Origin: Candidatus Sungbacteria bacterium RIFCSPLOWO2_01_FULL_47_10
GTDB taxonomy: Bacteria > Patescibacteriota > Minisyncoccia > Sungbacterales > GWA2-42-14
Length of the DNA: 5,193 nt
Assembly (NCBI GenBank): GCA_001820675.1
Contig: MHQO01000051.1
Location: 5,076 to 10,268 of the forward strand
Reading direction: 5' to 3'
The notes beneath the pieces were generated by a model. That model was given only the letters and a program-made list of their open reading frames with translations. It was not told the DNA's origin and did not search any database. A program made the position numbers and the translations under genes. Shown here piece after piece: positions 1-5,193 of the stretch. The stretch's first letter is position 1. Every line of letters begins with the position of its first letter.

Positions 1-1
1 A

Positions 2-2494
2 TACGCAAAAAAAGATTTGGAAGACGTATTTAGAAAAAATCCCGACTCTTTCATGGGCATCCTTGAAGATCAATATGGAGGGTGGAAAGATTTTAAGCAT
101 GTCTTTGCGCCGGACGAAGTATTTAAAATTTTTTTTGCGCACATTGACTCAGCCGACACCTGCGCGATAGTGGATAAAAACCCGGAGTTAGTGAACGATC
201 TCCTGTACCGTCCGCGCGACCTAAAGCGCTTTCTTGACACCGTGTTTAAAAAAGGAGATGTTCTTACCGTCGCCGCTTTTGTTTCCGAAGTGCGAAGTAT
301 TCTGAAACAAGATTCATGGGCGCGGTCTGGCTCGGTGCATGTAACCGCTGAAGACAAAAAACGCAAGCTTCCCGACACATCACGGCTGAATCTCAAACAC
401 CTCAATCAGACATTGGTTGATTTTATCGAAAAAAAATGCGGTGAAAAAAAATTCCTCGTTTTTGAAGAAGGAATTCTTGCACTGGAAGAAGTAGGGCTGA
501 AAGCGTTGGCAAAGCGCGAAATTGCGGAATATGGGAATATTCACCCGGAAGCAATTCCTTCGCTTGACCGTTATATGAGCCGGCAAACGATTGAAACTGC
601 CGTTGAAAGCAACCCTCGGGCGTTTGCGTTCATGCGCGACAAATATAACCGCCCGATTTATCATAAAGACGGAATTTCCGCAAAACTTCTCGAGAAACTC
701 GAATCCATAAATCCGCTGTTGCGCTTCGAAGAGGGGCGCCCTCTTGAAGATGATTATTATCTCCTTGTCTTAAAAGAGCTTGAAAAGAATCCATTTTTGG
801 ACATTTCAAAAAACCGCCTTGAAAAAATCGCGCGGGAAGAATTCAAAAAAAACGGCCCGCGCACAGACATGCGCCTATTCACCCCCAATAAAGAGTTTTA
901 TGATACCGCGTCCCGGCTCTTCTTATTACATGCTTCTCCGGATATACGCGATGCAAAAGATGCCATTCTGGCGCTCCCGCAAAAAGAAAGGGATGAACTG
1001 ATTCCGGCTCTTGAGTTTTTGACCCTCTACAATTTCGATCGCTTTCCCGGCTTTTCCGAATCACTTGCAAAGCTTGCTGGAAATTATCAGGAGACAAAAC
1101 AAAACCTTGAAGAGCAAATCAAAAATTTTGTGCAGGAACTTTTTGAACTTGAAAAAAAAGAAAATACCGGCGGGTCTTTAAATGGCCTTGACGCAGAGAC
1201 GATACAGGCCCTCAGCATATATTACAACATCGCCTTACGGAAAAACCGGCTGAGCCGTGAACCCTTCAGGCAATTCATGGAAAAAACGCTCGACGGCGAT
1301 TATCACTCGTGGCGCACGTGGGGAGACGCAACAACCGCGGAAGGAAACAAAGAGGTTTTACTTGAAAAACTTCAGTCGCAGGGGCTCATTCCCAAAAAAA
1401 TTTCTCTCGGACAGTACGAAGCATGGAACAATGCAACGGAAATGCCGTTCGAAGAGACGCTTGATCTCGGAGAAAACGACATCCGGCTCGGAATCGATAA
1501 TATCTTCGCCCGGAGCGTTGTCGACCGGCATATTTCCGCTGAAGATCTGCAAAAAATCACCATGGACGCAAAAGAACGATATAACACCGCCCATCTGCCG
1601 CTTTCACGGTGGAGTGTCAGACTTCAGGAATTACGGACCAAAATACAAGAGGGGAAAAATAAAAAGGCGGAAGAAAAATCGCCGCCGCTCACTCCCGACG
1701 AGGAAAAAGAATACCGGGAGCTTCAAAAAAAGATTTCGGAATATAGGCAGGAACACGCCCAACACCTCCTTGAACGTGAAGCCGGATTGTATCTTTCACG
1801 CTTCAAATCAGTAACGCTTGCCGACCTTGAGCAAAAAGGAATTTCCATCGACGGAAAATGGGTCACGTTTCAAAAAGTTTTTCAGACGCTCGAAAAGGTA
1901 TTTGCCGAAAGCAAGCCCGATTTCTTCCAGGATATCCTGCAAATACGGGGATTACTCCATGAGTCAGGCGAACAGATTTTTGGAGGAAAAAGAATTTCAA
2001 AATCGGCCCTCCGCTTAACCGATGCCGTGGATATAAAAACCCATCTTAAAATCGGAGAAAGTCCGGTTGAATCATGCCAAAATTACCGCTCCCGTGGCGG
2101 ACTTAACGAAGGACTGCTTTCATACATTGTTGATCCGAATGTAAAAATCATACAGGTATATGACGAACACAAGAGCATCATCGCACGAAGCATCCTTCGA
2201 CTTCTTGAGGATCAAACGGGAAACCCCCAACTTTTTCTTGAGCGCGTCTATTCGGTAAACGCCCGCCATAAAATCTCCGAAGCCATTCGGGCGTTTGCAA
2301 GGGAAAAAGCAAAAACGCTTGAATGCAAACTGTATTCGCACGAAAAAGAAGGTATAGATGCCGGAACAAAAACCCCGGAAACCGGAGAGCTTTCAAGCAA
2401 AAACAGCAGAAGTCCGTACGTGTATACCGATGCAGGTGGAGGAAAAGTAAAAAGCGGAACGTACACTATCCGCGGCGCGTATCGCATTACGTAA
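2..2494 (+). CDS. Very large protein of unknown function with conserved C-terminal module (5' end missing)
   Basis: The frame is open to the left edge (upstream codons Tyr-Ala-Lys-Lys-Asp), and the TTG at 17 has no ribosome binding site, so the gene very likely starts outside the window. Residues are numbered from that TTG (1-825). Residues 1-530 look helical, with scattered Asn-Pro helix starts (KNPD 7-10, KNPE 54-57, SNPR 198-201, KNPF 258-261) suggesting degenerate repeats. Residues 535-590 are very charged and probably coiled coil, with a Lys/Glu/Pro linker at 545-565. Residues 660-825 form a compact module: ESCQNY 685-690, LNEGLLSYIVD 696-706, IIARSILRLLED 721-732, LFLERVYS 739-746, SPYVYTDAGGG 799-809. 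From memory this resembles a domain of unknown function in large Patescibacteria and other bacterial proteins, whose biochemical role I do not know. No signal peptide or membrane segment is visible in the part present. Coding is secure; function is unknown. Confidence 0.9.
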   Translation, partial: YAKKDLEDVFRKNPDSFMGILEDQYGGWKDFKHVFAPDEVFKIFFAHIDSADTCAIVDKNPELVNDLLYRPRDLKRFLDTVFKKGDVLTVAAFVSEVRSILKQDSWARSGSVHVTAEDKKRKLPDTSRLNLKHLNQTLVDFIEKKCGEKKFLVFEEGILALEEVGLKALAKREIAEYGNIHPEAIPSLDRYMSRQTIETAVESNPRAFAFMRDKYNRPIYHKDGISAKLLEKLESINPLLRFEEGRPLEDDYYLLVLKELEKNPFLDISKNRLEKIAREEFKKNGPRTDMRLFTPNKEFYDTASRLFLLHASPDIRDAKDAILALPQKERDELIPALEFLTLYNFDRFPGFSESLAKLAGNYQETKQNLEEQIKNFVQELFELEKKENTGGSLNGLDAETIQALSIYYNIALRKNRLSREPFRQFMEKTLDGDYHSWRTWGDATTAEGNKEVLLEKLQSQGLIPKKISLGQYEAWNNATEMPFEETLDLGENDIRLGIDNIFARSVVDRHISAEDLQKITMDAKERYNTAHLPLSRWSVRLQELRTKIQEGKNKKAEEKSPPLTPDEEKEYRELQKKISEYRQEHAQHLLEREAGLYLSRFKSVTLADLEQKGISIDGKWVTFQKVFQTLEKVFAESKPDFFQDILQIRGLLHESGEQIFGGKRISKSALRLTDAVDIKTHLKIGESPVESCQNYRSRGGLNEGLLSYIVDPNVKIIQVYDEHKSIIARSILRLLEDQTGNPQLFLERVYSVNARHKISEAIRAFAREKAKTLECKLYSHEKEGIDAGTKTPETGELSSKNSRSPYVYTDAGGGKVKSGTYTIRGAYRIT

Positions 2495-2617
2495 TTCTTG
2501 TTGAAATAGTTATTCTTCGAGCATTGTCGAGAAGTTCACTTTAATATAACAAGGAATTTTTCGACTCCGCTATCGCTCCACTCAAAAAATAAAGACTATT
2601 TCAACAGACACTACGTA
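2488..2617. repeat. Long imperfect inverted repeat spanning the stop codon of the large gene
   Basis: TGTTGAAATAGT at 2499-2510 is perfectly inverted as ACTATTTCAACA at 2595-2606. After exactly five further bases on each side both arms continue into TACGTA (2488-2493 and 2612-2617). The 23-base arms thus match at 19 positions, with one further G-U pair possible, and enclose an 84-base loop. Weaker, gapped similarity continues outward to about 2479 and 2625. The left arm contains the last codons and TAA of the large gene. No T-run follows the right arm, so it is not a standard intrinsic terminator. It could be a 3' RNA structure that blocks decay, a small palindromic element, or the trace of an inverted duplication. 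Confidence 0.7.
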
Positions 2618-2651
2618 GCGTATAGTCCCCGCAAAACCCTCATAAAATAAA

Positions 2652-2693
2652 GGTCTTAGCGGAGCAAACTTGCAATTCTATTTTGCTGGGACC
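2652..2693 (+). other. Stem-loop upstream of the phosphoribosyltransferase-like gene
   Basis: GGTCTTAGC (2652-2660) can pair along its whole length with GCTGGGACC (2685-2693), giving nine base pairs of which two are G-U, around a 24-base loop. AGCAAA (2663-2668) with TTTGCT (2682-2687) is an alternative helix that excludes part of the first. TAGCGGAG (2657-2664) is also the exact complement of CTCCGCTA (2565-2572), which lies in the loop of the upstream inverted repeat, so several structures compete. If the promoter at 2670-2698 is the only one, this stem is not in the transcript of the next gene and would matter only for read-through RNA. It matches no RNA family I recognise. Confidence 0.4.
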
Positions 2694-2698
2694 ATAAT
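2670..2698 (+). promoter_or_regulatory. Sigma70-type promoter for the phosphoribosyltransferase-like gene
   Basis: A -35 box TTGCAA (2670-2675, 4 of 6 consensus bases) and a -10 box CATAAT (2693-2698, 5 of 6) are separated by the ideal 17 bases. Transcription would start near 2704-2706, only about 8-10 bases before the ATG at 2714. That would give a very short leader, consistent with the lack of any Shine-Dalgarno sequence there. The AT-rich stretch after the -10 box supports melting. Predicted from sequence only. Confidence 0.55.
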
Positions 2699-2713
2699 TA
2701 AAATATTAAAACC

Positions 2714-3460
2714 ATGGAATCGCTAGAAAAAAAATTTATACACACAATGATGAGAGGACCCGAAGAAACGGATGCCGAAGTATTGGCCGAGTATCTCGTG
2801 GGAGAACTTAAAGCTCCGGCGGGTGATCTTCTTGAAAAAATGCGTGAAAAGATCAACGCGTTGGAATACGACTCCGTTCTCGGCGATGATACGAAAAGCC
2901 GGATTCATAGCATCGTCCTTTCCCAAGCGCTTAAAGAAATTTACGGATCTCAAAAAAATCTGGAAACCAGGTTTGTACAGGGCGGCACTTTATTAAAGAC
3001 ATCGCCCGGACACCGAAATGAGGTGAAAAAATACTTAGCGAAAATTACACCGAATCTAGGAAAAAAAACCCTTATCATAACGGAAGAAATTTATTCCGGC
3101 GAATCGGTTTCACGGCTTTTGGAAATACTGAAATCGCTCGGTATTCAGGCGGATGTCGCGGCATTTAGCATGGTTGACTTAGATGATGGGGTGGTTGAAA
3201 AGGAGGTGCGCGAAAAATTTCTAAAACAGGGTGTGGATTTGTTTATACCGGACAAAAGCAGCACATTTATGCTTCCGGAACAATTCGGACTTCTCAGTAG
3301 GGGTAGAAGTAAAAGGGGTTATGCCGTAAAAGATATGGAGCCGTCGCATCGGCCGTTTATCCAGTTTGCGCACACTGCCGCATTTGCCCTCTCCCATAAA
3401 CTTGCCGGCGAGTATATGAAAAAGGATAGGAAAAATAATCTAGAAAAACCCGAGGCATAG
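2714..3460 (+). CDS. Phosphoribosyltransferase-like protein
   Basis: A 248-residue soluble protein. Residues 119-139 hold a hydrophobic strand, an acidic pair and a glycine turn (TLIITEEIYSGESVSRLLEI), matching the layout of the PRPP-binding loop of type I phosphoribosyltransferases (hydrophobic strand, D/E-D/E, then T/S-G). Glu-Glu replaces the usual Asp-Asp and Ser-Gly the usual Thr-Gly. Residues 1-80 form an acidic helical N-terminal region. GGTLLKTSPGHR (90-101) precedes the loop, and a Lys/Arg-rich segment with a conserved-looking end (GLLSRGRSKRGYAVKD, 192-207) follows it. From memory, similar PRTase-like proteins with a TE-x-x-SG loop occur in Patescibacteria without known function. 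The ATG at 2714 is the first possible start, because an in-frame TAA lies at 2699-2701. No Shine-Dalgarno sequence is present. Substrate base and catalytic activity cannot be inferred; it may be a non-catalytic PRTase fold used for regulation. Confidence 0.85.
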   Translation: MESLEKKFIHTMMRGPEETDAEVLAEYLVGELKAPAGDLLEKMREKINALEYDSVLGDDTKSRIHSIVLSQALKEIYGSQKNLETRFVQGGTLLKTSPGHRNEVKKYLAKITPNLGKKTLIITEEIYSGESVSRLLEILKSLGIQADVAAFSMVDLDDGVVEKEVREKFLKQGVDLFIPDKSSTFMLPEQFGLLSRGRSKRGYAVKDMEPSHRPFIQFAHTAAFALSHKLAGEYMKKDRKNNLEKPEA

Positions 3461-3471
3461 CCGGGTTTTTT
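3444..3471. terminator. Bidirectional intrinsic terminator between convergent genes
   Basis: AAAAACCCG (3444-3452) pairs perfectly with CGGGTTTTT (3462-3470) across a nine-base loop, followed by one more T. Read on the minus strand the same hairpin ends in TTTTT, so it can also stop the opposing operon, whose last stop codon is at 3482-3484. The left arm and loop lie inside the coding region of the phosphoribosyltransferase-like gene, whose TAG is at 3458-3460, so its last codons double as terminator. Confidence 0.85.
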
Positions 3472-3481
3472 GCAAGAGGTC

Positions 3482-3979
3482 TTAAACAACATACAGGCGC
3501 ACTTTCTTTTCTTCCTTCTTTGGCTGCCACCCTGGAAATTCATATATATTTGAAATGACTTTTGTTCCTTGCTTCAATTCTGACTTCAACTTTTTGCCGA
3601 GCCGCGCCATGATCTTCGGACAGCCGTAGACGATGACAATATTGTAAGAAGACAAATCAGCGCTCCAAAAACTCTGCCAGTGGATAAACGCTTTGTCTTG
3701 AAGACCCTCCCGCCGTACTGCCCTCCGCGACCGAAATACCATCACGGGATCAATTTCATATCCGTGCGCTTCAGCGCCCAGTTTCGCGCTTTCAATCAAT
3801 ATCCTCCCGTCGCCCGATCCGAGATCGCATACATTCTCGCCGGGCTTGAGTTCGGCAAGGCGCATGATGAGTTCTGTGTGTTCACGGGAAGTATCAAAAT
3901 AAACAGCGCCGCTAACCAGCGGACGCGCAAGAACATAAATGAGAATGATGAGAATAAAACTTGAAAGAAGAGTGAACAT
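3482..3979 (-). CDS. Membrane-anchored class I SAM-dependent methyltransferase (FAM173/ATPSCKMT-like)
   Basis: A 165-residue protein from the ATG at 3979. It opens with one strongly hydrophobic segment (MFTLLSSFILIILIYVLA, residues 1-18), a likely membrane anchor, and continues with a small Rossmann methyltransferase domain. Motif I is VCDLGSGDGRI (50-60), the SAM-binding glycine loop; the acidic residue after strand 2 is in GYEIDP (73-78); NIVIVYG (113-119) fits the strand 4 region and TKVISN (139-144) strand 5. The small size, the segment before motif I and the tryptophan-rich middle (HWQSFWSADL, 100-109) resemble FAM173-type lysine methyltransferases and their many bacterial relatives, some with an N-terminal helix. 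The target is unknown. An in-frame TTG at 3997 would add six residues and has a weaker AAGGG site. It is the last gene of the minus-strand run, 45 bases after the deacetylase. Confidence 0.85.
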   Translation of the reverse strand: MFTLLSSFILIILIYVLARPLVSGAVYFDTSREHTELIMRLAELKPGENVCDLGSGDGRILIESAKLGAEAHGYEIDPVMVFRSRRAVRREGLQDKAFIHWQSFWSADLSSYNIVIVYGCPKIMARLGKKLKSELKQGTKVISNIYEFPGWQPKKEEKKVRLYVV

Positions 3980-3985
3980 AATAAA

Positions 3986-3989
3986 TCCT
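3986..3989 (-). promoter_or_regulatory. Ribosome binding site of the methyltransferase gene
   Basis: On the minus strand AGGA lies six bases before ATG (3979-3977). This favours the ATG over the upstream in-frame TTG at 3997, which is preceded by AAGGG (4009-4005) at seven bases. Both sites are short, so the choice is probable rather than certain. Confidence 0.55.
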
Positions 3990-4024
3990 GTCTGCAAATA
4001 ATCGCCCTTGTAACACAGACACCA

Positions 4025-4687
4025 CTATCCGCGCTTTTTTAAAACCAGAAAATGCTCCTTTTTTTCTCCGCGCGCAACAACCGGAAGAATGCGGATAATA
4101 TCGTGTTTCTGTGATTGATGACGCTTAATCGCGCGAATTTTTTTATCGAAAACCGGCGCTATGGCAACCGTTTTTCCGACCTCGGTATCCGCGTAGCCCG
4201 GCGGCACATAGATAAAATACTTGTTTTTTTTCTTTTGATTTTTTTTCAACAAACAATAATAATGGATATTTTTAATGAATGGCATCCGCTCGAAAAGATA
4301 GCTTGAAACAAACGAAACGACAACGTGATCAATATGCCCGGTAACGCCGCGCGGTTCGAATGTTATTATTGTTTCGGGGCGGATTCGTTTTAAAATCGGC
4401 TCGATTTTTAAGGCAATCCGGTGATAGAGATTGTTCGAAAGAGAACCGTCATGAAAATCAAGAAAAAATACTTTTTTGACGCCGAGAATTTCGGCAGATC
4501 CCAATAACTCTCTGCGGCGGATTTCTGCAACGTTTGCCGCCCTGCGAATCTCTCCCCTTCCCACGGCGCCATTCGTCACGCAAATAATATACACACTGTG
4601 CGTTTGCGCCAAAAGAGCCAGCGTTCCCGCCGGCCCGAATGCCTCATCATCAGGGTGGGCAAAAATTGCAACGATATTTTTTTTCAT
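4025..4687 (-). CDS. PIG-L/LmbE family zinc-dependent deacetylase
   Basis: A 220-residue cytosolic protein of normal family length. AHPDDE (10-15) is the family's N-terminal metal motif: by analogy with MshB, His11 and Asp14 bind zinc and Asp13 is the general base. GHIDH (117-121) supplies the third zinc ligand, His121. HQSQ (190-193) matches the conserved C-terminal H-x-SQ. The Rossmann-like core is seen in IVAIFAHPDDE, VYIICVTNG (32-40) and VFFLDFHDG (73-81). The family removes acetyl from N-acetylglucosamine-type groups (GlcNAc-PI, mycothiol, bacillithiol and antibiotic precursors), but the sequence does not show which substrate applies here. A lysine-rich insert KKNQKKKNKYF (148-158) stands out. 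The start ATG overlaps the preceding stop as ATGA and has an AGGA site seven bases upstream, so translation is probably coupled to the preceding gene. No partner for mycothiol or bacillithiol synthesis is visible. Confidence 0.93.
   Translation of the reverse strand: MKKNIVAIFAHPDDEAFGPAGTLALLAQTHSVYIICVTNGAVGRGEIRRAANVAEIRRRELLGSAEILGVKKVFFLDFHDGSLSNNLYHRIALKIEPILKRIRPETIITFEPRGVTGHIDHVVVSFVSSYLFERMPFIKNIHYYCLLKKNQKKKNKYFIYVPPGYADTEVGKTVAIAPVFDKKIRAIKRHQSQKHDIIRILPVVARGEKKEHFLVLKKRG
4684..4687 (-). other. ATGA start/stop overlap
   Basis: On the minus strand the deacetylase ATG (4687-4685) overlaps the TGA (4686-4684) of the preceding helical-protein gene by four bases including the shared G. 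This arrangement is typical of translational coupling and is good evidence that the two genes share a transcript. Confidence 0.85.
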
Positions 4688-5097
4688 GTTTTTTTCCTGT
4701 CTTCCTCTGCCTGAAGCAACAAGTCAACGATTTCCTCCGCGGAATTTAATGCGTCCGAAAAAGAAGATTCGTTCCGATTAGCCAAAACGCGCGCCGCATA
4801 TCGAATATGATACTCGTGAGTTATTTTTAGTGATGACGGTCCCGGCCGCGATTCAGGATTTTTCCTTAGCGCCTCGATGTATTCCTTCACAAGGCCGATG
4901 ATGTCTTTGTACGGCGTCTTTGGCGGATTGATATCGCGTATCGCCTGAATCGCGTATTCAATATTATGCCGTGCCAGTAGTTCGAGCTTTTTCGTATCAT
5001 GTTCAGGTTTTGTATTTGATTTTTTGACGTTTTCAGCGTATTCCATAAGAATTTTATTGATTTTCTTGTGCGGAGTAATTGCGCTTCTCCCGTTCAT
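4684..5097 (-). CDS. Small helical protein of unknown function
   Basis: A 137-residue protein from the ATG at 5097, highly charged and predicted to be mostly helical, with no signal peptide or membrane segment. I recognise no family. Two halves look alike: a helix HNIEYAIQAI (from the ATG, about 44-53) followed by a Pro/Thr turn and YKDIIGLVKEYIEALRK, and YHIRYAARVL (about 95-104) followed by a turn and FSDALNSAEEIVDLLLQ. This suggests a duplicated helical hairpin. The start is uncertain. The ATG at 5097 has only a weak GGA and overlaps the upstream gene by 44 bases, the ATG at 5046 follows that gene's stop by seven bases but has no ribosome binding site, and a TTG at 5142 would overlap by 89 bases. 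Its stop overlaps the deacetylase start, so it is in the same operon and may act with it. Confidence 0.7.
   Translation of the reverse strand: MNGRSAITPHKKINKILMEYAENVKKSNTKPEHDTKKLELLARHNIEYAIQAIRDINPPKTPYKDIIGLVKEYIEALRKNPESRPGPSSLKITHEYHIRYAARVLANRNESSFSDALNSAEEIVDLLLQAEEDRKKT
4695..4698 (-). promoter_or_regulatory. Ribosome binding site of the PIG-L deacetylase gene
   Basis: AGGA on the minus strand lies seven bases before the ATG, inside the last codons of the preceding gene. It confirms the start and shows that this genome uses at least some Shine-Dalgarno initiation. Confidence 0.7.
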
Positions 5098-5193
5098 AAT
5101 ATTCCCGATATCCCAGCGTGTCGTCCCGTATCCGCGCGGCAACGCTATCGGCCCGCACTGCGTCTTTTTCTTTCCTCAAAACGGCAATCGCAA
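5054..5193 (-). CDS. C-terminal end of an unknown gene, cut by the right edge
   Basis: A second minus-strand frame stays open from the right edge (first full codon 5191-5189) to a TAA at 5056-5054. It encodes 45 residues beginning AIAVLRKEKDAVRADSV and including ARIRDDTLGYREYYEREKR. The composition is typical of a real charged, helical C-terminus, and in this stretch it is more convincing than the overlapping TTG-initiated extension of the downstream gene, whose frame has a TGA at 5178-5176. The product is not recognisable from so short a piece. The gene would be the upstream member of the minus-strand run, and any promoter for the run must lie beyond the window. Confidence 0.6.
   Translation of the reverse strand, partial: AIAVLRKEKDAVRADSVAARIRDDTLGYREYYEREKRNYSAQENQ

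Noticed and set aside
17..19. TTG as the true start of the large gene
   Set aside because: The frame is open upstream to the window edge and no ribosome binding site precedes it, so the gene most likely begins outside the window.
1257..1814. 185-codon open frame on the plus strand inside the large gene
   Set aside because: It lies in another frame of a convincing gene, and its product is an implausible Arg/Lys/Ser-rich string without motifs.
2499..2606. Transposon-like element with TG...CA inverted ends
   Set aside because: It is only 108 bases with no transposase, and no flanking target duplication is visible; the outward matches are inverted rather than direct.
3198..3208. Perfect Shine-Dalgarno-like AAAAGGAGGTG
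   Set aside because: It encodes EKEV within the phosphoribosyltransferase-like protein, and no start codon follows at a suitable distance.
3680..3964. 94-codon open frame opposite the methyltransferase
   Set aside because: It is antisense to clear SAM-binding motifs and has no recognisable protein features or ribosome binding site.
4353..4360. GGTTCGAA, resembling a tRNA T-loop
   Set aside because: It lies within the deacetylase codons for FEPRG, and no acceptor or anticodon stem surrounds it.
4476..4781. 101-codon plus-strand frame opposite the deacetylase
   Set aside because: It is the complement of the AHPDDE-containing coding strand, and its product looks like a shadow translation.

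Overview
The window is bacterial, gene-dense and of moderate GC, with many A-runs and Lys/Glu-rich proteins. A very large protein of unknown function, a phosphoribosyltransferase-like protein with an unusual PRPP loop and a membrane-anchored FAM173-type methyltransferase together suggest Patescibacteria (Candidate Phyla Radiation, perhaps Parcubacteria). This assignment comes from remembered family resemblance; no marker gene is present to confirm it.

Layout. (1) Plus strand, left edge to 2494: the 3' part of a gene for a protein of more than 830 residues. Its N-terminal two thirds are helical and unrecognised. A compact C-terminal module (SCQ ... LNEGLL ... ARSILRLLED ... LFLERVYS ... SPYVYTDAGGG) resembles a conserved domain of unknown function found in large uncharacterised bacterial proteins. 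(2) 2495-2713: a 219-base non-coding gap with an inverted repeat whose left arm includes the stop codon of the large gene, a second hairpin, and a good sigma70-type promoter only about 10 bases before the next start codon. (3) 2714-3460, plus: a 248-residue phosphoribosyltransferase-like protein ending inside a bidirectional intrinsic terminator. (4) Minus strand, right edge to 3482: a tight four-gene run. In transcription order it holds the 3' end of an unknown gene, a small helical protein of unknown function, a PIG-L/LmbE-type zinc deacetylase (start and stop overlapping as ATGA), and a membrane-anchored SAM-dependent methyltransferase.

How the genes may work together. The two plus-strand genes are separated by structured DNA with a promoter and are probably transcribed at least partly independently. 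The minus-strand genes look like one operon. A deacetylase for N-acetylated sugars followed by a membrane-tethered methyltransferase would fit modification of a cell-envelope glycan, lipid or membrane protein, but no substrate can be read from the sequence. I see no CRISPR array, tRNA, rRNA, insertion sequence or recognisable defence system.
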